A stretch of DNA of 64,000 nt. Origin: Beverwykella pulmonaria (taxonomy: Eukaryota > Ascomycota > Dothideomycetes > Pleosporales > Melanommataceae). Shown here piece by piece: positions 21,065 through 31,056 of the stretch. The DNA lies in assembly GCA_001599595.1 (NCBI GenBank), contig BCHH01000010.1, forward strand, positions 475,662 to 539,661. The letters run 5' to 3'. Both the position numbers and the translations under genes were made by a program. The notes under the pieces were generated by a model. That model was not told the DNA's origin, ran no database searches, and was given only the letters and a program-made list of their open reading frames with translations. The stretch's first letter is position 1. Each line of letters opens with the position of its first letter.

Positions 21065-22393
21065 ATGTCCTTCTCCTACGACCGCTACGACCGCCGCCAG
21101 TCCTCCTCTTCCAGCCGCCGCACCACCTTCGGCTACTGGGTTCCCCTAATCCTCACCGTCACTGTCGCAACCGCCGGCGCGGTAGCCTGGGTGTGGAGCG
21201 AGCGACGCGACGACGACGACGATTCAGACGATGCAGACCTGAGCTATGGCGAGGACGGGAAGGCGCCCGCGCGCGACGGTAGCATGTCGCAGGGCGTGGT
21301 GCGCGAAGACGAGGGCCTCATGTCGCGTGTGCACGGCGTGCTGCGACGGACCCCGAGTCCGCAGCAGCTCTTCGACACGGTGAGCAAGAGGACCGTGGCA
21401 GGTGTTGCGGCGGCGAGCGCCGCAGCGGGCGCCGCCCTGGCCTCCATCCGCGAGGAGGATCGAGACGACTTTGGCGACCACAACCGATGGTCTGAGGAGG
21501 CTGCGCTGAGACGCCAGGTTCAAGCGCAGTCTTCGCAGAGCGCGGGTGCTGTGGACACGCAGACAAAGTCCTTTGTCGCCTCAGTGCGGGGCGGTCCGCA
21601 ACACACGGGCCGGAGGAAGACGGTCGCCATTGTTGTGTCTGCCGAGTCGTTGATGGACAATCCGCACGAAGACGATGCCAGCTACCGCTCAGAAAACGCC
21701 GTAAGTCTGTATACATGGCCGACTTGCCTGCCAGCTAACACAGCCCAGACCATCCTTTCCCACCTCCCCAACACCGACTTCAGCAAGACCAACCTCTTCG
21801 TCCTCGTGTACTCTCCCTCCCTTCGATCCCGACCAAACTCACGCACGGGCGGCGCCTCCCTCGGGTCCTCCTACTCGGCCATTTCCACGCCAGCACACAC
21901 TCCGGGCGACGAGCTCAAGACCCTCGAGCCACACCCCGAGGACACTATATACACCCCAGCGCTCTCCGCGCGCAGCTCTGACAACGTGCTCTGGAACACC
22001 CTCCACGCGCAAGCCCTCCGACTGGTCGAGAATCCCGCCATGGTCATGCCATTCACAACGCCCACTGGCCATGTACATATGCTCAAGCATCTCGGACCGG
22101 ATCTTGTATACATCGTCGATGCGCTCAGCGGTAACAACGGTGCCAATGTCGAAGAGGTGAAGCGATGGGTAGGACAGACCATTGTCGTTGTGGGTAGCGA
22201 CGGCACAGGACTTGGAGGGCTGGTAGACACCGACGACGAGGGCCCGGTCTCTAAGTCAAAATCAGAACATACTGGGCACCCATCGAGATGGTGGGAGGAT
22301 TCGAATATGGTCGGACTAGGAAAAGGTGTAGAGATTGTTGATGCTTCACGGTTTGAGGACGATTTTGAACGGAGAGTAGGCGGAAGGGAGTAA
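21065..22393 (+). CDS. Peroxin 22-like membrane protein
   Basis: CDS join(21065..21700,21749..22393), 426 residues. Residues about 23-44 form one transmembrane helix (PLILTVTVATAGAVAWVW) after a basic Ser/Arg-rich start, and an acidic stretch follows. The soluble part has KTVAIVVSAESL and later TNLFVLVYSPSLR and DLVYIVDALSG strands, an alternating fold as in Pex22. Pex22 anchors the ubiquitin-conjugating enzyme Pex4 to the peroxisome for receptor recycling; the assignment here rests on layout and family memory, so it is moderate. The 48-base segment 21701-21748 starts GTAAGT, has CTAAC and ends CCCAG, yet is a multiple of three without a stop, so the unspliced reading would give 442 residues. 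Confidence 0.65.
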   Translation: MSFSYDRYDRRQSSSSSRRTTFGYWVPLILTVTVATAGAVAWVWSERRDDDDDSDDADLSYGEDGKAPARDGSMSQGVVREDEGLMSRVHGVLRRTPSPQQLFDTVSKRTVAGVAAASAAAGAALASIREEDRDDFGDHNRWSEEAALRRQVQAQSSQSAGAVDTQTKSFVASVRGGPQHTGRRKTVAIVVSAESLMDNPHEDDASYRSENAVSLYTWPTCLPANTAQTILSHLPNTDFSKTNLFVLVYSPSLRSRPNSRTGGASLGSSYSAISTPAHTPGDELKTLEPHPEDTIYTPALSARSSDNVLWNTLHAQALRLVENPAMVMPFTTPTGHVHMLKHLGPDLVYIVDALSGNNGANVEEVKRWVGQTIVVVGSDGTGLGGLVDTDDEGPVSKSKSEHTGHPSRWWEDSNMVGLGKGVEIVDASRFEDDFERRVGGRE

Positions 22394-22821
22394 GCCGTTT
22401 GGAGTTTTTGGGAGCGAGACCCTTCGGGGATGCGTTTGTAACGAAACATGAAATACTACCCCTGTATATGTCTTTCGATGAGATGAACACTGCTGAGCGA
22501 GACAGGACGAATCATGAGTCAAAGAGAAATGTCTGTGCAAATGAGTACCACCACCACTACTACATAGTGGTGGTATCCCTATCATCCCTCGTATCCCTTC
22601 ACTGAATCACCATTTCACAGCGCACACACTTTTACGCAAATGTTTCTTCTATACCTGTCTAAATCCGCCCTACGTTTCTTGTTAGCCTCTTCAACTCCAA
22701 TTCCCTTAATCCAGACAACAAGTTGATCAGGCAACTGTTTTAGAGGCGACACGTGGAATAGACGTTTCCCCTCTTATAAACCTCGGCACTTTAACGCACG
22801 CCAGGCATACTACCACCCACT
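22394..22821. other. Intergenic region, no gene seen
   Basis: 428 bases between the Pex22-like gene and a decayed reading frame. It contains a short CACCACCACTACTACATAGTGGTGG hairpin-like stretch near 22549-22573 that could act in 3' end formation of the upstream gene. Confidence 0.4.
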
Positions 22822-23527
22822 ATGGCGTCGCGCCACTGCCGCCTCTCCACAAGGTCCGCCGAAGACCTAGTATTGAAAGGCATGCTCGACGTTCAGCCGT
22901 ATCCTCCTCAACCCGAGTTTCGTATCCCAACCGCCCTCACACCATAAAGTCCCCTTCAGTCAGTCAGCTATCTCTCACTTTCAGCGCACTATCCTCCAAC
23001 ACCCCCACACTCCCACACTCTCCCTCTGCTCAGACGATTCTCTTTGGCGAATGGTTTGGCGCCGTAGCAATGTTTACAATTCATACTTTCACGGCTACGC
23101 TCGGTGCGCAAATACGGACCGCGGACTCGATACAAGAGTATATAGCTGATGTGCTTCGCCAATGACACAGCACTGCATCATGAATGTCCCAAGATGCCTC
23201 AAGATGACATTCCGGGCAGGAAATGGTCGATTGCATTTGCGCCGGGGTTGCTAGCGGCAGGGAATGGGTGGCTGTCTTCGCCGTTCCGTCGGTATCCGAG
23301 TTCGTCTGGAATCCCTAGCCGGAAGGGAAGCGTGTGACAGATGACCATGGAGAAAAGTGGTTTGTCGAGTATCTAAGAGGTTTGGTAGGGAGAGGAGGTT
23401 GAGGCCGGTTAAGGAGACGAAGATTGGGGATGAGAGGCATAAGAAGTTGTTTGAGGTGGTGCAGCGGGTGGTTTGGATGGATGGGGAGTGGGGTTTTCTT
23501 GTGGCGGATTGGAGGGGTGAGGGGTGA
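22822..23527 (+). pseudogene. Decayed or unresolved hypothetical gene
   Basis: Several protein-like stretches follow each other on the plus strand but in shifting frames: MASRHCRLSTRSAEDLVLKG (22822 on), TILFGEWFGAVAMFTIHTF (about 23034 on), a GRKWSIAFAPGLLAAGNGW stretch (about 23216 on), TDDHGEKWFVEYLRG (about 23338 on) and a last part ending VVWMDGEWGFLVADWRGEG with stop at 23525-23527. Some shifts could be introns: a GTATCC...CTCAG segment fits at about 22902-23033. At least two shifts near 23320 and 23375 have no acceptable splice sites. This reads best as a gene with small deletions, or a rapidly evolving gene I cannot model. No family is recognised. Confidence 0.35.
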
Positions 23528-23813
23528 AGAGGGGGGGTTTAGGTGTTGGACTATTGGGGAAATGGGAGGGCTGTGTGAAATCTAGATGTATTTATTTGGT
23601 CCGATTAGTTTATAGGGCAAGGGTGGGGTCTGCAATGCTGTATAGCTCCTTGTCTATTTGGGTTCACAAAGGTTTTGGTGTTTTGTATTGTTAGAATCAG
23701 GCTTGGGGAGTGGAAGATCATATATTCATATTAGCATTCTAATCAACTTTTTTATATCTTCTCTCACACTATCTCCGCATCTCCAAGCAACACCTTTCCA
23801 TCTCCATTCCCCT

Positions 23814-24383
23814 CTACTTCCTCGCCCCCAAACCCAGTTCATTCTCCACCGCATCACTGTTCTTCATCTCTGCTAGCCCGGCCAACCCGTCCTTCTGCCT
23901 CTTCCGATGCGTCTCCCCATCATGATGACGCTCCGCGGAACTCATCCCCAAAACCGGTTTCCCGAGCCCCTTGTCGACGTCCGCAGATGTGGCGCCTGTC
24001 ATTGTGTCTTCGGCGTCGGCGTGCATAGTTGGTGGTGCATCGTCTGGGTGAGGGATGAAGGTGGATTGTGCAGGAGCGGAGCCAGCTGGAAGGGTTGAGG
24101 CGTGGAATGTCGGGGCTGAGGAATGGGTGCCTGGTTTATGCTATGGAGAGTTAGTAGAATGCAGGCGATGGGTGGATGGGGGAACGTGAAGGAGATTCAT
24201 GTTAAAGGGAGCTTGGGAACGCAGCTGGAATGATGAAAACAAGGTTATATTGAGTGCCGAACGCGTAGAGATCAATTGACTTACTTCATGATGATGTTCT
24301 TTGAGCTTATGATCTGGATGCACCCTAGCATGGAACTCGCCTTGATTCTTCAACGCCTCTAGGTTTCCGTCGTGGTCGCTCAT
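23814..24383 (-). CDS. Small hydrophilic hypothetical protein
   Basis: Exons 24285-24383 and 23814-24140 give 141 residues. The start MSDHDGNLEALKNQGEFHAR is in good frame and the first exon ends EHHHE at a GTAAGT donor. The acceptor at 24141-24142 follows a TACTAAC branch site, making a 144-base intron. A second possibility is a 39-base micro-exon inside it (reading LRSQAPFNMNLLH), giving 154 residues. The protein is rich in His, Asp, Glu, Gly and Lys with no hydrophobic core, signal peptide or membrane segment, as in stress-related disordered proteins, but no family motif is recognised. Its start lies in a compact promoter region with TATA-like A/T runs at about 24436-24446. Confidence 0.6.
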
Positions 24384-25477
24384 CGTTGCAAGTATTGTAA
24401 GTTCCAAAGTTGGTTATGATATCTCTTAATCGTAAATATTATATAGTTCAAACATGCAGTTGGTGTGCAGGAAGAGATTTGAATAGCTATAAGAGCTTTC
24501 AAGTTTAAGGGGGGTATTTATATGTTCCTATGGTTTGACATCATAACGCAAGGATAACGTCAGACTCAGTTTTCGAGGAAGGTGGCGGATAGGGTACCGG
24601 AGCATTTTGATTGGTTGGAGACCACCGCCCCACTATCTCACACCACCATATTCACCTGTTTGAAGTTGCCTATTCTAGATGCCGGGAAAGTGGAGCAAGG
24701 GCTTTACCGGGGGAGGGGAACGAAGTCTTCATCCAAGTGAAGCAGACAGGAGTGTGTAACATGAAGACTGAAGTGGATGCACATAAATGTTAAGGCACCA
24801 CAGCAAATATCAACATATACTCCTGACTCCCACGCCACCTCACTGGAAGCTTGCTTCAACTAATTCCAGCCTATCCGCCATTGTCTCCCTGTACAATCGG
24901 GCCCGTATAGTGGAGTGTAGGTCGTGTCAGGATCCAAGAAATGTGGACTAAGGATGTTGGTCACGGAATGAAAAACCATCTCTTAATACCTTCCCAGGCT
25001 GGCCTTCCCATAACAGCAGCTAAGTCAATATTCACATTCATACCGCCTCTTGAACCGGAACCCTTGGACACGTCTTTTCCCCGCCACACCCTGTTAGGAA
25101 AGTGAATATAATAATGCTACAGTTTCCTGGAGACTTTATTTCGACACCCCTCTTGAGCTGGTACATTGTTGAAGATCTCTGCCCCCTCACCCTGCTCAAC
25201 CCATGAAGCAAACATATCGATGCGGTAATACGTCTTAGACTAGTCTGGCGGGTATATAATCAAGCCCGAGGCATCTCCCTCTTGCGTCTCATCAGTACAG
25301 TATCTGAACCCCCCTTATGAGTCTGACGAACAATGTAATCTGTACGGGTCCTTCTGGTCTTCAAAGAGTTCGAGCGGGATCGTGCAATTGCTTCTCGAAA
25401 GAAGCAAGGACGCGTTGACTAGTACGAACGTAGGATTTATGCCTGTTGCCTGGCCGAATAGGCAGTCGAATACCATG
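24384..25477. other. Junction of core genome and transposon island
   Basis: 1.1 kb with no gene. The first part is the promoter side of the small hydrophilic gene. Beyond about 24900 the sequence no longer resembles either the upstream genes or the Copia element; no open frame, LTR copy or target duplication could be recognised. The left end of the truncated Copia element is somewhere near 25478. Confidence 0.35.
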
Positions 25478-25757
25478 TTAGGTGCAATTTCCAATGTCGG
25501 GTGAGGGAAGCTGAGCGAATAGGGTGCATGTTACGGTTATATCTCCATTGCTGCCTTGAGTTGGTGATATGAATATTCGAGCTTGGATCCATGATCCATC
25601 TGTTGATAAAGGCTGGTGGATTGTTGTGGCTGTGTGCTGAGAACGTTGCTTGATTCCATGCTGATGTGTCCGAGGACTGTGTAGACTGTGTAGCCCATGC
25701 AGCGTGAGCGTATGATAACGCTGGTGCTGGTGAGCCGTCGCCAAATGGGATTGTTCA
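25478..25757 (-). pseudogene. Copia pol remnant downstream of gag
   Basis: Immediately after the gag stop, an open frame shifted relative to gag continues for about 90 codons with Gln/His-rich sequence including STDGSWIQARIF. In Copia elements pol follows gag, and a protease segment near SWI..DSG is expected at this place, but the catalytic triad is not recognisable here. The rest of pol and the second LTR are missing. Weak evidence; it could be unrelated flanking DNA. Confidence 0.3.
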
Positions 25758-26855
25758 ACCTGAGGTAGATGCATCTGAGGTTTGTTGATATGATTGATGA
25801 GGGTTTAATTGCTGTAGACGTTGACTTTCCGCCCTTGCAATAGCCCTGTCAAACTTTGCCTTTACCTTTGGGTTCTTGCAAGCTTCAGCGAACTTAGCTG
25901 CAACAGCTTTGTCTTCCTTCCAGTCTGGAGGGCGTAGGTGAGTAATGAGGTATAGGCATTCGCTGTACCAATGGAGAACACCGCAGTAGCAGGTTTGTTG
26001 CTTTTTGGAACCCTTGCTTGGTCTGCTCGGCTGTTTGTCAGCAGGTTGATAATTGCTGACAGCCTGACTCGTGGTATTGTCATTGATTTCTGATATGCCT
26101 AGGGTAGCTGAGAAGGTTGACGCGTACGCTCTCTTTCCCCTGACTCGCTGGAACTGTCTAAATTCGGCAATTAGGGTGCTGATTGATTGCAGAGATTTTG
26201 ATTTCTCAGCGTCTTGTTGGTCTTTGAGAAGTTGATCTAGCCTTTGCGTGGCCCATGGTTCGTTGATGCCCATAATAGCGATGAGGAAGTGCTCATTTGG
26301 CTGTCCCTCGGCCATCTCTGGCATTTTGAGTGAGGTCATGAGGTCAGTGATACGAAGCCAGTCATCAAGCCATGACTCTAGGTTCTGGTTGTGTGATCGT
26401 CGAGGGTTTCGTACGTCCTCCCACTGTTGGCGTAGCTTACGTTTGCGCGTTGGATCAGAGGGAGCAAGGTGCCTGAAGAGAGTATTGAGTTGTCCCCAGA
26501 CTGTATTCTCACTCTTGATCAGAGGAATGTGGTTCTTGTGAATCGTTGTAGGAATATCAGTGAGGATGGCCTTGAGCGATTCCTCCTTCTGCTTCCAGAT
26601 CTTGTAGTCGTGTTCCCAGTCAGACTGATCGTAGCCGTATAGCTTGATAACCTCAGCTGTTGCCGCTGCAGGTGGCTCAGCTGGTCGTTCCGGGGCATCT
26701 CCAAGTGGAACGTATGGTTTAGAGGGATCGCAGTGAGTCCAGACGTCTGTGGCAGTGGCGAAATCCTCGTACTGGAAGAGCCACGATATCCAGTCTTCTG
26801 GCTTGTTGAGACAAACTGGCGATTTGGTAACTCTCTGGGCGTTAGTTGAAGACAT
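25755..26855 (-). CDS. Copia-type retrotransposon Gag
   Basis: 366 residues, uninterrupted, from ATG at 26855. It has the Ty1/copia Gag layout: an early NKPEDWISWLFQYEDFATATDVW block, a helical middle with WGQLNTLFRHLAPSDPTRKRKLR and LESWLDDWLRITDLM, and at about residues 290-303 a variant zinc knuckle (CYCGVLHWYSEC, C-X-C-X3-H-X4-C). Gag forms virus-like particles around the element RNA. The start lies 91 bases from the primer-binding site, a normal leader length. An intact gag frame in an element lacking pol suggests a fairly young insertion that was truncated, or that gag was spared from mutation. This is a domesticated-gene possibility only if expressed. Confidence 0.8.
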   Translation of the reverse strand: MSSTNAQRVTKSPVCLNKPEDWISWLFQYEDFATATDVWTHCDPSKPYVPLGDAPERPAEPPAAATAEVIKLYGYDQSDWEHDYKIWKQKEESLKAILTDIPTTIHKNHIPLIKSENTVWGQLNTLFRHLAPSDPTRKRKLRQQWEDVRNPRRSHNQNLESWLDDWLRITDLMTSLKMPEMAEGQPNEHFLIAIMGINEPWATQRLDQLLKDQQDAEKSKSLQSISTLIAEFRQFQRVRGKRAYASTFSATLGISEINDNTTSQAVSNYQPADKQPSRPSKGSKKQQTCYCGVLHWYSECLYLITHLRPPDWKEDKAVAAKFAEACKNPKVKAKFDRAIARAESQRLQQLNPHQSYQQTSDASTSG

Positions 26856-26934
26856 TTCGAGAGAGAAGAAAGGGATTAAGGTGAACTACAGTCGATTGTC
26901 GAAGGAGATTCTAGCGTGAGTGGAATCGGGTATC

Positions 26935-26946
26935 CGGGCTCATAAC
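26935..26946 (-). other. Retrotransposon primer-binding site (half initiator tRNA-Met)
   Basis: Directly after the LTR end the minus strand reads GTTATGAGCCCG. Its complement CGGGCTCATAAC is the anticodon arm of initiator tRNA-Met with CAT anticodon. Use of an internally cut initiator tRNA as primer is typical of copia-group elements. Confidence 0.7.
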
Positions 26947-27184
26947 TGTTGGAGTTTAAATGAGGTGAATTGAGCTCTCTGTGTGTCAGAGAAGGTTGGG
27001 CGAGAGGACCCCTATATATAGCTAGGACAATGGCACGTGATATAGCCGTAACTGTTGGTCTCACAGGGCTATTGCAATAGCAATGGGTGGTTTCTAAAAC
27101 AAGGTGTTGCCGCCAAGCATCGCTAGTGCCTCACGTGATAAACACGTGATCACAACGTCACAACGTTCTATATATATTCCAACA
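26947..27184 (-). mobile_element. 5' LTR of truncated Copia element
   Basis: 238 bases on the minus strand, starting TGTTGGAAT and ending CTCCAACA, so the ends form the inverted repeat TGTTGGA/TCCAACA. A TATATATAG box lies just inside the start and three CACGTGA-type palindromes follow within 60 bases. The LTR is followed by a primer-binding site and gag. No second LTR was found in the window, so the element is cut on its 3' side. Confidence 0.75.
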
Positions 27185-27854
27185 GTAACAGTATATTAGG
27201 TTGATATTTCGATTTGGTGGCACCGTATACACATACTAAAAAATCTTGAAATAATTAGGGTGTTTGATCAGAAAGTTTTCTGTACTGACTTGATCAGATA
27301 ATGTCGACAATTTTTGGAAGCATTATTTTGCATTCCGGTTGCGTCTGGGCAAGGTCATTGAGTAGCCTAAATTGTGCAAACTCTACGGTGGCGCGATAAA
27401 CGCAACTGGTTACTCAAGTGGCGTAATCGAGACTCGAATTTCGACGGAATCTGTGATTGGGTGTTATCCTAGAAGAAATATACATGATCGAACAGACTAC
27501 CGGTAGTCCCCCACAGACCAGCGACGACTCTCTCTCCTACCTGAAACTCCCTTAACCGTTTTGCTACGCCCGCAATTGAGAGGAATAGGTTATCCAGAAA
27601 AGCGTAGTTATTGTGGTATATTTTGTTGCACACTTGAAACTAATACAAATCTTCCGCTTTATCGAGGGTCTCGTAGTTGTCAAAACAGCCATCTTTGGAC
27701 CCTTTTCTTGCGCGGACACTTAAAGTGCACTGCGGATTTGAAGGGTATTTTTCTGTGCGCAAACAACTCTTCCGTAGAATCTATATCTTTGATGACGCTT
27801 GCTATACAGAGCGTCCATAAGGAATGGGACTAACAGAAGTGTCGGCCTGTGTGT
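27185..27854. other. Spacer between Copia LTR and hAT element
   Basis: 670 bases of A/T-rich DNA with no gene. A 90-codon frame at 27561-27833 (plus) has no recognisable domain. The three bases flanking the LTR do not allow a target duplication to be verified because the other end is missing. Confidence 0.4.
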
Positions 27855-27862
27855 CACATGAG
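27855..27862. repeat. Left target-site duplication of hAT element
   Basis: CACATGAG, identical to 31049-31056 on the other side of the element. Eight-base duplications are the hallmark of hAT transposition. Confidence 0.9.
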
Positions 27863-30800
27863 CAGAGATGTCAACAAACAAACAAACCAATATTTGAGGC
27901 GTAGATGTTGATTGATTGGCTTATTTTTTGGTGTTGTAGATTGTTTGTTTGAATTGACGAGACTATAGAGGCGATTTTTGGTTGATTGATTGCGAAATAT
28001 TGAGAGTTTTGATTTTGAAAGGCTTCTTCTATAGCAATTCTGCAGGCGGCTCTTCCCACGACTGTATTTCAAACTCCCTAGTGAGCTCATTGTCAGTGTA
28101 CTTCGCCGCTGCGGTCGCGCTTAGTGTTGTAAATCCCGCGCAAGTCCACCGTTGCAAACACACCAAAGCAGCCAGTAACTAGACGCCTATTTTACGCCTT
28201 TAAGGCTCAAGTATATCACTAGCTCCTGAGAAAATGCGCTCACAATCAGAGCTGGAGGCGGGTATAGTCAACACGTCAATCGCCAATCGCGAAAGATTCA
28301 GGTACTTTAGCTTTAACGCCAACCAGTACTGTACAGCTGTAGTACCCTCCTTGTGCTGCTCAGCCGTCCACATAGGCTCTTTTAGCCAGCTACTGTACTC
28401 ATCCTCTACCTCCACTGTGTGCTCGCCGTCCTCATCAAGTATGGCGTCAATAGCGTTGTCAAAGCTGCTCATAACGGGCATTGGCGGGGGCGTTGGTGTT
28501 GTTGCAGCAGCAACTAGTTTGTAGGTAGTCCAAATCTGCAGAAATTTTGCGTGCGCGGCGCTCAGTTGTGTAGGTTTGTTACGCCAGAAGCGCTTGAAGT
28601 ATGTTTTATATCACAGATGTAGTGCTGTTGCTGCGTAATAGGCGGGGATTTAGAGGATCTTAGTGAGGTAGTTGCTCACTTTTCACCTCACAGCTCGCAG
28701 GTTGATAGGGATGTAATCTTCAGGCGCCTCAGATAGCTCGTAGTTGACTGCTTCGTATGGCCAAAGGCGCGCGTCTAGCTCAGTTATCACGCTCTCAAAC
28801 ACTAGGATAACCTCATAGAGTGCGCCATAACAGCCACACTTGCCGCGGCCTTAGAGGCAATCAGTAGCAAACTTCAGTAGCTAAAGTAACGCCATGTACT
28901 CAGTAATCACCGCCCAGTCAGCCACTGTAAGGCCGCCAGACCTCATCCACCTTAGGGCATCAGGAAGCTTGCTGTTCTTAAGTCGTGCCTGTTCATCAGC
29001 TTGTTTACTTTCGCTAATGTAGTACGTTGCGTATGCGTTGATAGCTTGTTGGAGCTCAACTCCGCGCTTAAAACACTCATAATAACTGTTCCAGCGTGTA
29101 ACACATGGTTTTATCAGCTCACAGGTACTGCTGCTGCCTGTGGGCATAGTATCAACTGCCTCACGTTAACAATCTTCAAAAATACTCCACTGCTTAGGTG
29201 TGTTAATATAGTTAATAATATCAAGAAACACGCCAAGCAGGCCATCTTTCCACCACTCCTTCATGTAAAAATCCTCTATCTTTGTGTTCTCTGGGGCGTT
29301 ACTGTACGCGTCTGCATCCCTCCCAAACATAATTGTTTGGCCAATAAGGTTAAGTATGTGGCAAGCGCAGCAGAGGCGGCAATCAGAGGCAGAGAAGTGG
29401 TACATTACGGCAAGCTTGTTAACAGCAGTATTGTTATTGTAAGCATTATCAAGCACAAAGTAGCCAAGTTTGCTGCAATTAATGCTAAAGCTTTGCAGGA
29501 TCTTAACCACAGCATTAGCTATTGCCTCACCAGTGTGAGCACCCACAAGCTGCGGCAGCGCAATAGGGAGATCAACTATCGCGCCTTTGCTGTTAGCATA
29601 GTAAGCAACTACAGCAAAGAAGCTACGTTTGCCACCTTTTGTCGTCCATCCATTAAAGCTTATATGTACTTTGCTCTCAGCTTCAGCCAACGCGCGCACT
29701 ACCTAAGGCCGCAGCCAGCTGTACAGTCTCATAACAAACGCTGACACACTGTTGTAAGACCTCCACAGCGCCGCCTCCGCCTCTAGGTTAGCAAACCTAA
29801 TCATCTCGCAAAAAGCTGGCGTCTTAAATTCACAGAGTGGCCTGTTGTTGTCAATCAGCCAGAGCGCAGCTGCCTGCTAAAATCCTTGTACGTTGAAATT
29901 TCCTATCTCCTTGTACGCCTCTTGGCTAAGTATAAGACCACTCTAGACTGCGTGGCGTAGTAACTGTTGGCCAGGTTTGCGGGGAGGTTTGCAGAAGATT
30001 AGACCATCTTTGCTAAGCCAATAGCCAGGTTTATTAAGCGCAAGATGCCCGTTGGCAGCAGTAGTTAACTTTGTTACGCAGTGTACACCACCAGGCAGCC
30101 TGTGTGTATGGCAGTATTTGCACACAAAGTACAGCTTATTTAGGTAGTGAGTGCCCTCCTTCCAGACGCGCCACCCATGCCTAAAAATCCAGCTTGCGTT
30201 GCCTCGTGGAGTGCTTAATAGCGCCACATATCCCTTTAATTGCTTCCAATTAAGGCCTTCAAAGTCACTGAAATCAAGACTCTCAGGGCCATCCTCTTCT
30301 ACTAAAGCCTCCGTGGCAGCGCTGGAGAAAGCTAGCGGCTGTACAACAGAGTCCTCTGGCTTATCAAGCATTAACTGCAACTCCCAGGCTGGCTCATCAG
30401 CAGGCTGAGAGACCTGTGAGGCAACCAAAACAGGCAGTGGTGATGCCCGCCAATGGCGCTCCTCCAGCTGTTGTACGGGCTCACATAACGGCTCAGTAGC
30501 CTGTGTAGGCGGCTCTATAGGCGGTTCAATAGACGGTTCCAGCGTACTTTCTGGCGGCTCTATTAGATGGGTTGGTTGGCTTCCATCGCCCTGCAGCGCC
30601 TTGAGCGTGGGTTTGCGCGTACGCTGTGCGCGCTTGAAAGGAGTATCGGCTTCTTCAGCAGCCTCAGGCTTGCGTTTTGCAGGTATGGAGGGCATAGATA
30701 AGTCAAAAAGTAAGCTGGGGACGCGAGAAAGTAAGTCGTGGTTGACGGGATGGCTAGCCGTTGACGCGTTCAGGTACACGAGAATCATACGAAAACAGTG

Positions 30801-31048
30801 CTTAGTAAGCAGGATTCAACACCAAGAATCCATCTTTGAGCTGCTATTGCAGCGTTCCCATTGGCCTCACCCAGGTATCCACCCCTCGCTTATTTGTCAA
30901 TCAACACCAATATTTCTCAATATTCGGCTCATGATGTTGATTGGTTGATTGACGAAATTACAGCAAGCGACTTTTGATTGGTTGAATTGGTTGAACCAAC
31001 CAAAATCAAACAACAATATTGACGAAGTGTTGGTTGTTGACAACTCTG
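27863..31048 (-). mobile_element. hAT-family DNA transposon, 3186 bases
   Basis: The ends are inverted: left CAGAGATGTCAACAAACAA and the reverse of the right end CAGAGTTGTCAACAACCAA, matching at 17 of 19 positions. Both sides are flanked by the same eight bases, CACATGAG. Inside, on the minus strand, is a broken transposase gene with BED finger, RNase-H-like core and C-terminal hAT dimerisation region. Subterminal A/T-rich DNA at both ends contains many TTGATTG/CAATCAA motifs, which are candidate transposase-binding sites. The ends look mobile in trans, but the transposase is dead. Confidence 0.9.
28029..30695 (-). pseudogene. hAT transposase with multiple stops
   Basis: From an ATG at 30695 (MPSIPAKRKPEAAEEADTPF) one frame can be followed to a terminal TAG at 28029. 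Segments in order: Pro/Glu-rich linker; BED-type finger with CKYCHTHRLPGG and a following TKLTTAANGHL (about 30070-30135); LNFNVQGF-type region; SKVHISFNGWTTKGGKRSFF and YFVLDNAYNNNT of the RNase-H core (29440-29670); CHILNLIGQT; CVTRWNSYY (about 29100); and the dimerisation tail RLAIDVLTIPASSSDCERIF (28212-28280). At least eight in-frame TAG/TAA codons interrupt it, e.g. at 29943, about 29877, 29703 and 29167, mostly where relatives have Gln (CAG/CAA). That is the pattern of C-to-T change at CpA, i.e. RIP. It cannot make a full protein. Confidence 0.88.
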
Positions 31049-31056
31049 CACATGAG
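31049..31056. repeat. Right target-site duplication of hAT element
   Basis: CACATGAG, identical to 27855-27862. It is followed by inverted copies CTCATGTG at about 31072-31079 and 31101-31108. Confidence 0.9.
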
